Shown: positions 16,260-25,444, numbered from the stretch's first letter. The stretch: 55,490 bases of DNA from Clostridia bacterium (GCA_017620395.1 JAFZQJ010000014.1:1-55490), one strand, 5' to 3'. Notes: generated by a model from the sequence alone, not told the origin. Program-made: numbers and translations.

Positions 16260-19200
16260 ATGATTTTCAGAAACGGAATCAATACGAATATAAGAGCGCG
16301 CGGGCGCACGGCGCTGTTTTTCATTTTGATAACCGCGCTGACGTTTTCGCTCGTACTGTCGCTCGGCGTGCTTTCATACAGCGGGAAGATAATAGACCGC
16401 TGCAACGACGCGTACCGCTCCGTAGGATTGCTCGAATACATGGGCGGAGACTACCCCGACGAAAACGCTGCCGATCCTTTCGCAAGGGCGGCCGCCGAAA
16501 ACGTCGGGGCGTTTTTCGGCAAGCTGCCGGAGGGCGTCGAGGACTGGACGGAAACGCGCTCGGACATAGTCTTCGCGGACGGCTTCACGAACAAGAGCAC
16601 GTCGTCGAAATACGCCGATTACGGAGTCGTCGTGCTCAGCGGCATCGGCAATCCGGTCTATCGCGAGGTATATAACTTCATACCCATTGCGGACGTGCCG
16701 CGCGAGCTCTTCGGCTACGAGGGCGAATTCGAGGTCGTTCAGGATCGCGACTATATCAGCAGAGCTTATATACTGACGGAAAACGGCGAAGAATACCCAC
16801 TTGACGAAAACAATTGTCAATATGACGAGAATTTCAATCTCGTCGGCGTCATCATTCCGCGCGAGGACAAAAGCGCGATCTCATACTACTCCGCGCGCGT
16901 CAGCGAGGTGCTTTACGCCGCCGACTTCAAGGAGAACAGACTCGTCAACCTCATCCCCGGCGAGCTCGATTTCATCCCCGAGAAGGGCAAAAGCTATATC
17001 GCGCACGGCGTCTTCCTGCCGAAAAACTCGGTTGAGCCGTATAACGGCATCGCGAGCTTCGAGGTCGTTTCGATTAAGGGATACGACGGCTCGCCGTTCG
17101 CGCTCCGCGACGGCACGGAACCGGCGATCTTCGCGCAGACCGCGGAGCTCTATAACACACTCAACAACTGTCTTGTGCTCGACAGCGCCGACGACGTGAA
17201 CGACCTTTACGAGTTCCATCAGGGGCTCGTCTACGCGGAGCGCGGCGAGATCCCCTCGCCCGAAGACAGGGACTCGTGTATAATCACACCGAATATCGCT
17301 TACGCCCTCGACCTTTCGCCCGGCGGCGAGATACACGTCACGCTGCTGACCTCTGCGGAGGATTCGCGCTATGATCTCGACGTCGCGCCGGTACAAAAGA
17401 CGCTGCGCGTGGCGGGGATAACCAACTGGTCGGACGATTTCTCCGGCAGGATATGGGCGGTCGGCGACGGCTTCGGCTCGCCGCTTTTCGGCTACCGTCT
17501 CGGCACGCTGCGGCTCGACAACGCCTCCGCGCAGGAGACGGCGGAACGCATCTCCGCTTCCCTGCCCTCCGGCGTGCGCCTGACGGTCTACGATCAGGGC
17601 TACTCCGACGCGGTCAGGCCGCTCGAATCGATTATAGCGACCGCCGCCGACGTAGCCGTCGTATGCTCCGTAGGCGCGGTAACGGTGTTGCTTTTCTTCG
17701 CCTTTCTCTTCGTCGGAAGACAGGACGGAAACGTGAAGATAATGGTCTCGCTCGGGACGCCGCGCCGCTCCGTGGCCGCGTGGCTGCTCTCCGGCGCGCT
17801 GCTGATAACCGCGTCCGCTTCCCTGCTCGGCGCGGCCGCGGGACACTTCACGCTGCCGGTCATATACTCCGCCGTGACGCGAACGGCGTTATCCGGCGCG
17901 GATTCTCCCCTGCTTTACAGCGAAACCGCGATAGGCGTAAGGAAAACCGTCGAACTTTCCGCGCCGCGCTCCGTTCTCCCGACGCTCGCGGCATGGGCGG
18001 GTATGATGCTGCTCTCGCTTGCGTTCTGTCTGATATTCATGCGGCGCGCCTACCGCGCGGGAACATTCGACCGCGGCAGCAGCCGCGTGCGCGTTCCGAG
18101 CGGCCGCACTTCAGCCGCCGGACGCGGAAGCATCCGCTTCGCGGCGCTCTCGATTAAACGCGGCGGTATGCGTTCGCTTATCGTTCCCGCGGTCGCCGCG
18201 GTGCTGACCGTCACGGTCGTTTTCCTCTCCGGCATGTATCAGGGCTGGCGAAACGAGCTCGACGCCGCCTATAACGGTATGACGATCACCGGAAACGCCG
18301 TAAGCACGAACGGCCGCTGGTACTCCGGACTCATCATTTCTCCCGAAAACGTCCGCTCTCTGCTCGCGCTCGACAACGTCGACGGCGTTTACGTTTCAAA
18401 ACCGTTCCGCTACTGGATACCCTCCGAGGAGCCGCCGTTTTCCCACACCTCCTTCGGCATAGAGCAGCGCGAGGACTGGATCGCGACGCAGCCGGATATA
18501 ACCGCGGTGAACGCCCTCGCGGGTGCGAAGGATTTCTACTACTCCGAGCCGGTCGTCGAATGGCTCGACGGCTGGGACGAAAGCTTCCTCGCCGACGATA
18601 AGTACGAGCCGTTCCTGTCGCATTACCGAAGCGGGCCGAAGAAGGCAGTCGCCGAAACGGGCGAGGTCGTCTATGAATTCGACGACTACACCATCCCCGC
18701 AGTCGTCGGCGACGGCTTCGCGAAGGCGCACGGGCTCAAAGCCGGCGACGATTTCAGCGTGACCTTCCTCGAGGACGCCTTCGGATACCGCTCCGAGCTC
18801 GGCCAGTCGCTGAAGGTCGTCGGTATATACAAGCAGACGGGCAGGGCGCAGATATACGTTCCGCTCGCGTGGGCGCTGCCGCCGGACGCGCTTTTCGGCG
18901 AATACGACCCTGAGGAGCATCCCGGGCCGAGCTACAGCTACTACAACTACTACACGCCGCCCGCGAACTACGATCCGCTGGACTACTATTACTACTCGCA
19001 GATAACCCTCTCGACCTGCCGCTTCACCTTCACCTCCGCGAGCGGACTCGACGAGGTCAGAAAAACGCTTTATGACGCCGGCTTCAGCCGCGTCGGCAAG
19101 CTCGGGCGGATACGCCTGACGCTCGTGCTCAACGACGCCGGCTTCGTCCGGCTGACCGAGACGCTCGGCAGATACGTTACGACCGGCACGGTCATGATGG

Positions 19201-19523
19201 CGGTCATCGCGGCGCTTGTCGCCGTGTGCGGATTCGTCATTTCGTGGCTGCTGATAAACGGCAGGAAGCAGGAGTTCGCGCTGATGCGCGGCTTCGGCGC
19301 GAACGGAAAACGCATATTCTCATCCTTCTTCTTCGAGCAGGCGCTGCTCTGCGGCGCGGGCACGCTTATCGGAGCCGCCGCGATCCCCGTTTTCAACGCG
19401 GGAGGTTGGCTCCCGCCGGCAGCCGCGGCGGCGTTCGCCGTATGCTATCTCGCCGGCTGCGCCGTTTCGGTGCGTATGATCGGCAAAACGAAGCTTATGG
19501 GGCTTCTGTCTTCAAAGGAGTAG
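16260..19523 (+). CDS. Large FtsX/MacB-type ABC transporter permease
   Basis: A 1087-residue permease with the type VII (FtsX/MacB/YtrF) plan, probably acting in export, envelope signalling or antimicrobial-peptide defence. One helix near 18-40 precedes a large external domain (about 45-470). Three helices of the first FtsX core follow (about 470-600), then a helix near 642-662, a second external domain (about 665-965) and the second FtsX core (about 975-1080). A tyrosine-rich stretch near 895-920 lies in the second external domain. GGAACGGAGG precedes the ATG. Five bases separate its stop from the ATPase gene, so the two form one exporter. Substrate unknown. Confidence 0.92.
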   Translation: MIFRNGINTNIRARGRTALFFILITALTFSLVLSLGVLSYSGKIIDRCNDAYRSVGLLEYMGGDYPDENAADPFARAAAENVGAFFGKLPEGVEDWTETRSDIVFADGFTNKSTSSKYADYGVVVLSGIGNPVYREVYNFIPIADVPRELFGYEGEFEVVQDRDYISRAYILTENGEEYPLDENNCQYDENFNLVGVIIPREDKSAISYYSARVSEVLYAADFKENRLVNLIPGELDFIPEKGKSYIAHGVFLPKNSVEPYNGIASFEVVSIKGYDGSPFALRDGTEPAIFAQTAELYNTLNNCLVLDSADDVNDLYEFHQGLVYAERGEIPSPEDRDSCIITPNIAYALDLSPGGEIHVTLLTSAEDSRYDLDVAPVQKTLRVAGITNWSDDFSGRIWAVGDGFGSPLFGYRLGTLRLDNASAQETAERISASLPSGVRLTVYDQGYSDAVRPLESIIATAADVAVVCSVGAVTVLLFFAFLFVGRQDGNVKIMVSLGTPRRSVAAWLLSGALLITASASLLGAAAGHFTLPVIYSAVTRTALSGADSPLLYSETAIGVRKTVELSAPRSVLPTLAAWAGMMLLSLAFCLIFMRRAYRAGTFDRGSSRVRVPSGRTSAAGRGSIRFAALSIKRGGMRSLIVPAVAAVLTVTVVFLSGMYQGWRNELDAAYNGMTITGNAVSTNGRWYSGLIISPENVRSLLALDNVDGVYVSKPFRYWIPSEEPPFSHTSFGIEQREDWIATQPDITAVNALAGAKDFYYSEPVVEWLDGWDESFLADDKYEPFLSHYRSGPKKAVAETGEVVYEFDDYTIPAVVGDGFAKAHGLKAGDDFSVTFLEDAFGYRSELGQSLKVVGIYKQTGRAQIYVPLAWALPPDALFGEYDPEEHPGPSYSYYNYYTPPANYDPLDYYYYSQITLSTCRFTFTSASGLDEVRKTLYDAGFSRVGKLGRIRLTLVLNDAGFVRLTETLGRYVTTGTVMMAVIAALVAVCGFVISWLLINGRKQEFALMRGFGANGKRIFSSFFFEQALLCGAGTLIGAAAIPVFNAGGWLPPAAAAAFAVCYLAGCAVSVRMIGKTKLMGLLSSKE

Positions 19524-19528
19524 ATGAA

Positions 19529-20194
19529 ATGAGCATTATCGAACTTAACGACGTCAGATATTCATATAAAAACAAATACCGCACCGTAGACGCGATCAAC
19601 GGTATCTCCTGCGGTTTCGACTCGGGCAAGGTCTACGCGCTTATGGGGCGCTCCGGCAGCGGAAAAACCACTCTGCTTTCGCTCATCGCGGGCCTCGATC
19701 TGCCGACGTCCGGACAGATCGTATGCGACGGCGTGCCGACGTCCGAGGCCGACCTCGAGAAGTACCGCCGAGAAAAGGTCTCCGTCATATATCAAGACTT
19801 CCGGCTTTTCCCTCTGCTGACGGTATCGGAGAACGTAATGTATCCGATGGAGCTGCGCGGAATGAAGCCCGCCGAGGCGAAGGAGCGCGCGGCTGAGCTC
19901 GTCGAAAGCGTCGGGCTTCCCGCGGACGTGCTCGACCGCTTCCCCGCGATGCTTTCCGGCGGCGAGCAGCAGCGCGTCGCGATAGCCCGCGCGCTCGGCA
20001 TGGAAACGAAGGTGCTTCTCGCTGACGAGCCGACCGGCAATCTCGACGAGGACAACAGCGCCAAGATATTCGAGCTGCTCCGTTCGCTCGCGCACGACCG
20101 CGGCTACTGCGTCGTAATAGTCACACACGACGAGGCGATCGGCAGGAAAGCCGACGTGACCATCCGCATCCGCGACGGAGTCATCGCGGAATAA
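19529..20194 (+). CDS. ABC transporter ATP-binding protein (LolD/MacB type)
   Basis: A 221-residue ATPase that powers the permease just upstream. Walker A GRSGSGKTT (about 40-48), the signature LSGGEQQRVAIARAL (about 141-155), Walker B VLLADEPTG (about 162-170) and the switch histidine in VTHDE (about 196-200) are complete. The ATG at 19529 is chosen because AAAGGAG at 19514-19520 spans the end of the permease gene. It belongs with the LolD/FtsE/BceA group by form and by partner type. Cytoplasmic face of the membrane. Confidence 0.96.
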   Translation: MSIIELNDVRYSYKNKYRTVDAINGISCGFDSGKVYALMGRSGSGKTTLLSLIAGLDLPTSGQIVCDGVPTSEADLEKYRREKVSVIYQDFRLFPLLTVSENVMYPMELRGMKPAEAKERAAELVESVGLPADVLDRFPAMLSGGEQQRVAIARALGMETKVLLADEPTGNLDEDNSAKIFELLRSLAHDRGYCVVIVTHDEAIGRKADVTIRIRDGVIAE

Positions 20195-20231
20195 ACGTAA
20201 TAATCTTCGTTCCCGAAAGGAGCAAACAAAT

Positions 20232-21608
20232 ATGAAATATGACGTGATAATCATCGGAGCGGGACCGGGCGGCATATTCTCCGCCTACGAGCTGGTAAAG
20301 AACGCCCCGGAGCTGAAGGTCGCCGTCTTCGAGGCGGGCAACGTGCTCAGCAAGCGCCGCTGCCCCATCGACGGCGACAAGGTCAAGACCTGCGTGAGAT
20401 GCCAGAACTGCTCGATAATGAGCGGATTCGGCGGCGCGGGCGCCTTCTCCGACGGCAAGTATAACATCACCAACGACTTCGGCGGCACGCTGCACGAGTA
20501 TATCGGCAAGGAGAAGGCCATCGAACTGATGAAGTACGTCGACGGCATCAACCTCGCCTACGGCGGCGAAGGCACGAAGCTCTACTCCACCGCGAATACG
20601 CAGCTGAAAAAGATATGCGCCCAGAACGAGCTGAAGCTGCTCGACGCCTCCGTCCGCCACCTCGGCACGGACGTCAACTATAAGGTTCTGGAAAACCTCT
20701 ATAAGTATCTCGACGAGCGCGTCGACTTCTACTTCAAAACGCCGGTCGAGCACATCGAAGCCGCGGACGGCGGTTTCCGCGTGACGACCGCGGACAAAGA
20801 GTTCGAGTGCGGCCGCTGCATAGTCTCCGTCGGCAGAAGCGGCAGCAAGTGGATGGAGCAGGTCTGCCGCGAGCTCGATATCCCCACGATGTCCAACCGC
20901 GTCGACATCGGCGTCCGCGTGGAGCTGCCCGCGACGCTGTTTTCGCATATCACAGACGACCTCTACGAAAGCAAGATCGTCTACCGCACCGAGAAATACG
21001 AGGATAAAGTCCGCACCTTCTGCATGAATCCGCACGGCATAGTCGTCACCGAGAACACCAACGGCATAGTGACGGTAAACGGTCACAGCTTCAACGATCC
21101 CGCCAAGCAGACGGAGAATACCAACTTCGCGCTGCTCGTTTCAAAGCATTTCACCGACCCGTTCAGAGACAGCAACGGCTACGGCGAATCGATTGCGCGC
21201 CTCTCGAATATGCTCGGCGGCGGCGTTATAGTCCAGCGGCTCGGCGACCTGATGCGCGGCAGGCGCAGCAAGCAGAAGCGCATCGACGAATGCTTCGTCA
21301 CGCCGACGCTGAAGGCTGAGCCCGGCGACCTCGGGCTCGTGCTCCCCAAACGCATACTCGACGGCGTTATCGAGATGCTCTTCGCGCTCGACAAGATCGC
21401 GCCCGGCACCGCGAACGACGACACGCTCCTCTACGGAGTCGAGGTCAAGTTCTACAACATGGAGGTCGAGCTGAACGAGAAGCTCGAAACGAAATACGAC
21501 GGCCTCTATATAATCGGCGACGGCAGCGGCGTCACCCACTCGCTTTCGCACGCATCCGCCAGCGGCGTCTTCGTCGCGCGGGAGATACTCGAGAAGGTCA
21601 AAAACTGA
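20232..21608 (+). CDS. FAD-dependent oxidoreductase
   Basis: A 458-residue flavoprotein of the type annotated as NAD(P)/FAD-dependent dehydrogenase (COG2509-like). The FAD-binding GAGPGGIFSAYE is at residues 9-20. A cysteine cluster with one CxxC (a lone Cys in RRCPIDG, then KTCVRCQNC) near 40-58 could bind iron-sulfur or a redox disulfide. SGFGGAGAFSDGK follows near 60-72, and the C-terminal FAD loop YIIGDGSGVTHSLSHA is near 429. Substrate and acceptor are unknown. CGAAAGGAG precedes the ATG, 37 bases after the ABC ATPase gene, so cotranscription is possible though the roles look unrelated. Confidence 0.88.
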   Translation: MKYDVIIIGAGPGGIFSAYELVKNAPELKVAVFEAGNVLSKRRCPIDGDKVKTCVRCQNCSIMSGFGGAGAFSDGKYNITNDFGGTLHEYIGKEKAIELMKYVDGINLAYGGEGTKLYSTANTQLKKICAQNELKLLDASVRHLGTDVNYKVLENLYKYLDERVDFYFKTPVEHIEAADGGFRVTTADKEFECGRCIVSVGRSGSKWMEQVCRELDIPTMSNRVDIGVRVELPATLFSHITDDLYESKIVYRTEKYEDKVRTFCMNPHGIVVTENTNGIVTVNGHSFNDPAKQTENTNFALLVSKHFTDPFRDSNGYGESIARLSNMLGGGVIVQRLGDLMRGRRSKQKRIDECFVTPTLKAEPGDLGLVLPKRILDGVIEMLFALDKIAPGTANDDTLLYGVEVKFYNMEVELNEKLETKYDGLYIIGDGSGVTHSLSHASASGVFVAREILEKVKN

Positions 21609-21618
21609 ATCACGGCGT

Positions 21619-21668
21619 CAAAAAAAGCACCCCTCAAGAGACACTTCATAAGGATGTTGCCTTGAGGA
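21619..21668 (-). repeat. Left inverted-repeat arm / hairpin
   Basis: Read on the minus strand it folds (CCTCAAG with CTTGAGG) and then passes through GGTGC into a seven-base T-run, so it could end EamA transcription. Around three quarters of its bases match the right arm at 22821-22870 in inverse orientation, including AGACACTTC and TAAGGA. Confidence 0.75.
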
Positions 21669-21694
21669 GGCATCACCCGGCTCAAAAGGATATG

Positions 21695-21728
21695 AAACAG
21701 GCGTGACCATTGCGGTCACGCCTGTTTT
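21695..21728 (+). terminator. Terminator-like hairpin after the oxidoreductase gene
   Basis: AAACAGGCGTGACC (21695-21708) pairs perfectly with 21714-21727 around ATTGC, followed by a four-base T-run and later TTTTTG. The 215-base gap from 21609 to 21823 holds only this hairpin and the left repeat arm. Confidence 0.7.
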
Positions 21729-21823
21729 GACGCTTGGTTTTTGTGGGGCAAATCCGATGCTCGTTATAACTTCGGACAACAGAAGGCCTGTTCGGCAAAC
21801 CGGAATTTGTTGATATTTGTTTC

Positions 21824-22690
21824 CTATGCCCAGATCGCCATCGCCAAAGTGCCGACAACGATCAGAATCAACCCGGCAAGCGCCTTTCTGCTCAACTTTT
21901 CTTTGAATACGAAATAGGAAAAAGCGACGGAAACGATAATGCTGAGCTTATCGATCGGTACGACAACGCTGACGACTCCGTTCTGTATGGAGTAATAGTA
22001 ACAGAGCCATGATGCGCCTGTGGCAATCCCGGACAGAGCTATGAATACAAGTTCTTTGGAATCAGTATTTTTCAGTTCAGCACCTTTGCCTTTAACGAAG
22101 ACGATCAGCCAAGCCATAACAAGAACAACACCTGTACGGATCGCCGTCCCGAGATTTGATTCTACATCCGTTATGCCGATCTTTCCCAGAATAGAGGTCA
22201 GGGCAGCAAAAACAGCGGAACCGATTGCGTAGGGCAGCCACGTGCGCTTTGTGTCCTTTGCTTCAGTTTTCTTCTTTTCGATCATCAGAAACACGCCTGC
22301 CGCAAGAAGTGCAGTACCGATCAGCTTGACCACCAGATGTTCTGTCTCACTGAAAAGGATGATTGCGATAAGCACTGTCAGAACCGTGCTGGATTTATCG
22401 ACGGGAACGACCTTGTTCACATCGCCGACGGACAGGGCTTTAAAATAGCAGATCCACGAGGCTCCTGTCGCAAGGCCGGACAGAATTAAGAAGATAATAG
22501 ATTTTGCCGATATTTCCGTGATTGTTCCAGCAGAGCCAACGATAAACACCATGATCCAGGCAAAAAGGAGTACAACGACCGTCCGCAGAGCAGTCGCCAC
22601 GTTTGAATCAGTCTTTTTGATCCCGCATTTCGCAAGTATCGCCGTAAGTCCGGCAAAGAGCGCGGACAAAGCCGCCATGATCAGCCACAT
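21824..22690 (-). CDS. EamA-family (DMT) transporter
   Basis: A 288-residue membrane protein with ten predicted helices in two similar halves, the standard drug/metabolite transporter plan. The halves repeat almost word for word: SGLATGASWICYFKALSVGD near 72 and SGIATGASWLCYYYSIQNG near 215, each followed by VVP(V/I)DK. The ATG follows GGGGAAG. Its codon use is plainly more A/T-rich at third positions than the flanking genes, and inverted repeats frame it, which together suggest acquisition by transfer. The substrate cannot be told; members of this family export amino acids, sugars or other metabolites. Confidence 0.93.
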   Translation of the reverse strand: MWLIMAALSALFAGLTAILAKCGIKKTDSNVATALRTVVVLLFAWIMVFIVGSAGTITEISAKSIIFLILSGLATGASWICYFKALSVGDVNKVVPVDKSSTVLTVLIAIILFSETEHLVVKLIGTALLAAGVFLMIEKKKTEAKDTKRTWLPYAIGSAVFAALTSILGKIGITDVESNLGTAIRTGVVLVMAWLIVFVKGKGAELKNTDSKELVFIALSGIATGASWLCYYYSIQNGVVSVVVPIDKLSIIVSVAFSYFVFKEKLSRKALAGLILIVVGTLAMAIWA

Positions 22691-22773
22691 ATCTTCCCCT
22701 TATTCATTGTCATATATTCTGGTAATTCTCGTCCATCAATTATCTCTAAGATAAATCCCGATTTGTTTCGATC

Positions 22774-22802
22774 ATTGTACCATTGCTGCCTAGCGCGGTC
22801 AA
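22774..22802 (-). promoter_or_regulatory. Promoter for the EamA gene
   Basis: On the minus strand TTGACC (22797-22802), a 17-base spacer and TACAAT (22774-22779). The promoter lies within the repeat-bounded segment, so the cassette would bring its own expression signal. Confidence 0.65.
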
Positions 22803-22820
22803 TTATCTCGTGTTCAAACG

Positions 22821-22870
22821 TGAAGGAGGCACTTCCTTACGAAGTGTCTCCCTCGCGGGGTGCTTTTTTG
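22821..22870 (+). repeat. Right inverted-repeat arm / hairpin
   Basis: GGAGGCACTTC and GAAGTGTCTCC form a hairpin (one G-U pair) followed by GGGGTGC and a six-base T-run on the plus strand. It is the inverse partner of the arm at 21619-21668. It points out of the EamA segment toward the end of pepT; no plus-strand gene precedes it, so a terminator role alone does not explain it. Confidence 0.75.
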
Positions 22871-22885
22871 CGTATATCCGGCGTT

Positions 22886-24130
22886 CTATTTTTTTAACGC
22901 GGCGTAGCGTTTCACTATGCCGACCAGCGTGCAGACGGCGGCGTCCATGCCCTCGACCGTGGCGTGCTCGTAGGGGCCGTGGAAGGCGTTTCCGCCGGTG
23001 CCGAGGTTCGGGCACGGCAGGCCCATGAAGGAGAGGCGCGCGCCGTCCGTGCCGCCGCGGACGGGCTTGCGGACCGGCGTCATACCGCCCTCCGCTATCG
23101 CCGCTTCAGCGTTCTCGACCAGGTGCATGCACGGCTCGATGCGCTCGCGCATATTGCGGTATTGCTCGCGGACGGTCAGCTTGACCGTTCCCTCGCCGTA
23201 GCGGGCGTTCATATCGGCGGCTATACTTTCAAGCGTTTTCACGCGGGCGGCGAAAGAAGCCGCGTCGTGATCGCGGATTATGTACTGCAGCACGGCGGAC
23301 GAAACGTCGCCCTGCATATCGGTCAGGTGCCAGAAGCCCTCGTAGCCCTCGGTATCCGCCGGCGTCTGCCCCTTCGGCAGCGCGGCGTTGAACTCCGTAG
23401 CGAGCAGCGCGGCGTTGACCATAACGTTCTTCGCCGTGCCGGGATGCACGCTCTTGCCGGTGAAGACGGCCTTCGCCGCGGCGGCGTTGAAATTCTCGAA
23501 CTCGATGCAGTTCTCCATATCGCCGTCCGCGGTGTAGGCGAAGTCCGCGCCGAAGCCCTCGACGTCGAAGTGATCCGGCCCTCTGCCGACCTCTTCGTCC
23601 GGCGTGAAGCCGATGCAGATCTTCCCGTGCGGGATATTCTCTTTCAAAACGCGCTCGGCGAGCGTCATTATTTCGGCGGCTCCCGCCTTGTCGTCAGCGC
23701 CGAGCAGCGTCGTTCCGTCAGTCGTGATCAGCGTGCGCCCCGCCAGCCCTTTCAGGTGCGGGAAGTCGCGGACGGAAAGCGTCAGTCCGTTCCCTATCGC
23801 GACGTCGCCGCCGTCGTAGTCCTCCCACACGCGCGGGCGGACGTTTTCGCCGGAAGCGTCCGGCGAGGTGTCCATATGCGCGATGAAGCCGATCGCGGGC
23901 GCGTTTTCACAGCCGGCGGAGGCGGGTATTTCGCCGTAAACGTAACAATACTCGCTTATGCGCACGTTTGAAACGCCGAGCGCGATAAGCTCGTCGCGCA
24001 GCGCCTCCGCAAGCTTGAACTGCCGCGCGGTCGAGGGCGACGTTTCGCTGTCCTCGTCGCTCGTCGTGTGGTATTTGACGTATTCCAGCAGCCGCTTCGC
24101 CGCGGCGCTCTCTTCAACTTTTCTGCTCAT
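22886..24130 (-). CDS. pepT: Peptidase T (tripeptidase)
   Basis: A zinc aminopeptidase of family M20B that removes the N-terminal residue from tripeptides. The 414 residues match the family length. Metal-binding and catalytic regions are clear: GFIAHMDTSPDASG near 77-90, TLLGADDKAGAAEI near 142-155 and FTPDEEVGRGPDHF near 177-190. Near the C-terminus PVRGGTDGARLSFMGLPCPNLG carries the substrate-binding arginine, and the ligand His lies in GGNAFHGPYE. Cytoplasmic. It is followed by the right inverted-repeat arm, which is not oriented to terminate it. Confidence 0.97.
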   Translation of the reverse strand: MSRKVEESAAAKRLLEYVKYHTTSDEDSETSPSTARQFKLAEALRDELIALGVSNVRISEYCYVYGEIPASAGCENAPAIGFIAHMDTSPDASGENVRPRVWEDYDGGDVAIGNGLTLSVRDFPHLKGLAGRTLITTDGTTLLGADDKAGAAEIMTLAERVLKENIPHGKICIGFTPDEEVGRGPDHFDVEGFGADFAYTADGDMENCIEFENFNAAAAKAVFTGKSVHPGTAKNVMVNAALLATEFNAALPKGQTPADTEGYEGFWHLTDMQGDVSSAVLQYIIRDHDAASFAARVKTLESIAADMNARYGEGTVKLTVREQYRNMRERIEPCMHLVENAEAAIAEGGMTPVRKPVRGGTDGARLSFMGLPCPNLGTGGNAFHGPYEHATVEGMDAAVCTLVGIVKRYAALKK

Positions 24131-24191
24131 AGCAACCTCTTTATGCGTAGAATTGTCAGCCGGTTTCTATCTTGGCGAAAACCGCATACGT

Positions 24192-24581
24192 TTATATGAC
24201 GACCTTGCTTTCCGTTTCTTTCAACTTTTTGCTCTTTATATAACACGCCATACCGAAAAGCGTAAGCGTTATAATGATACCGACAGACAGAGCCATTAAA
24301 GCGAGCAAATCTCCTTCCGGATCTTCTCTTATACCATTTGTTATATTGTATAACAAATAGGAGAGCTGAATTGCAATAGTGTTCGACAATAATAAATTCA
24401 AAAACAAAATTATAAGCCCCGATAGTTTTTCCGAAAAACGAAAATCGGCATAAGCAAGTGCAAACAGACCGACAAGCAGAAATATCCATGCGCCTGCACC
24501 GAGAAAATGGAATGCCGCACCTATCGCAACTAATAAATAGTTCATCAGAATAAGAGATACTATTTTCAGATATGCTTTCAT
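24192..24581 (-). CDS. Small four-helix membrane protein, AT-rich
   Basis: A 129-residue protein of unknown function with four hydrophobic helices (about 5-25, 28-48, 55-80 and 95-115) and a charged C-terminal tail (SKKLKETESK). No family is recognised. ATG at 24581 is preceded by AGGTGAG; a TTG at 24599 with AAAGGA before it would add six residues. Its composition is far richer in A+T than pepT or the Mrp gene on either side, which suggests it was acquired or is under weak codon selection. It lies between two minus-strand genes with short gaps and could be cotranscribed with the Mrp gene. Confidence 0.7.
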   Translation of the reverse strand: MKAYLKIVSLILMNYLLVAIGAAFHFLGAGAWIFLLVGLFALAYADFRFSEKLSGLIILFLNLLLSNTIAIQLSYLLYNITNGIREDPEGDLLALMALSVGIIITLTLFGMACYIKSKKLKETESKVVI

Positions 24582-24619
24582 AAACTCACCTGCTTTCAAA
24601 TAATCCTTTCGCGGAGCGG

Positions 24620-25444
24620 TCAGATCTTCTCCAGCTTGTCGGCGATATTGTCGAGCCAGTCGCCCTCGAAAAGCTCTATCGCGCCCTTGTCGCAGGCGGC
24701 GGCGAGCTTCGGGTTTATCGGAATGCGCGAAACGGTGTCGACGCCGAGCTTCTTCGCGGTTTCGTCAATGCGGCTCTCGCCGAAGATGCTGTGTTTTCCG
24801 TGGCAGTCGGGGCATTCGAAGTAGGACATATTCTCAACGACGCCGAGCACGGGGACGTTGAGCAGGCCGGCCATCTTGACCGCCTTCTCGACGATCATTC
24901 CGACCAGCTCCTGCGGCGAAGTGACGACGATAATGCCGTCGACGGGCAGCGACTGAAACACCGTCAGCGGCACGTCGCCCGTTCCGGGAGGCATATCGAC
25001 GAACATAAAGTCCACGTCGCCCCAGACGACGTCCGACCAGAACTGCTTGACTATGCCCGCGATGACGGGACCGCGCCAGACGACGGGGTCGCTGTCGTTC
25101 TCAAGCAGCAGGTTGACGGACATAACTTTAACGCCCGTAGCGGACTCGGCGGGATAGAGGCCGTTTTCGTCGCCCTGCGCCCTGCCCTTTATGCCGAAGG
25201 TCTTAGGTATCGAGGGGCCGGTAACGTCGGCGTCGAGGATGCCGACCTGATAATCGCGGCGCTTCATTACCGTCGCGAGCAGGGACGTTACCAGCGATTT
25301 GCCGACGCCGCCCTTGCCGCTGACGATACCGACGACCTTTTTGACTTCGGAAAGGTCGTTGAGTTTTTCTTTCAGATCCTGCGGCTCCTGCCTTGACGCG
25401 CAGTTGCTCGCGCAGGTGGAACAATCGTGTGTGCATTCGCTCAT
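24620..25444 (-). CDS. Mrp/NBP35-type iron-sulfur carrier ATPase
   Basis: A 274-residue P-loop ATPase of the Mrp/ApbC/Nbp35 group, which carry and transfer [4Fe-4S] clusters to apoproteins. The deviant Walker A GKGGVGKS is near residues 43-50. A cysteine-rich N-terminus (Cys at 4, 8, 11 and 15) may bind a cluster. The paired cysteines of CPDCHGKH near 212-217 match the CxxC used for the bridging cluster in this family. MPPGTGD near 150 is the family switch. GGAGG precedes the ATG. Clients are unknown; MtaB in this window is a cluster enzyme but nothing links them directly. Confidence 0.92.
   Translation of the reverse strand: MSECTHDCSTCASNCASRQEPQDLKEKLNDLSEVKKVVGIVSGKGGVGKSLVTSLLATVMKRRDYQVGILDADVTGPSIPKTFGIKGRAQGDENGLYPAESATGVKVMSVNLLLENDSDPVVWRGPVIAGIVKQFWSDVVWGDVDFMFVDMPPGTGDVPLTVFQSLPVDGIIVVTSPQELVGMIVEKAVKMAGLLNVPVLGVVENMSYFECPDCHGKHSIFGESRIDETAKKLGVDTVSRIPINPKLAAACDKGAIELFEGDWLDNIADKLEKI

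Larger units (their letters stand above)
21619..22870. mobile_element. Candidate inverted-repeat cassette carrying an EamA gene
   Basis: Inverted ends of about 50 bases begin CAAAAAAAGCACCCC at 21619 and, read on the other strand, CAAAAAAGCACCCC at 22870. The trinucleotide CGT lies directly outside both ends (21616-21618 and 22871-22873), as a short target duplication would. The inside is visibly richer in A+T than both neighbours and holds one gene and no transposase. It may be a transposase-less element with cargo, or two related terminator-like repeats that flank a transferred gene by chance. Confidence 0.35.
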
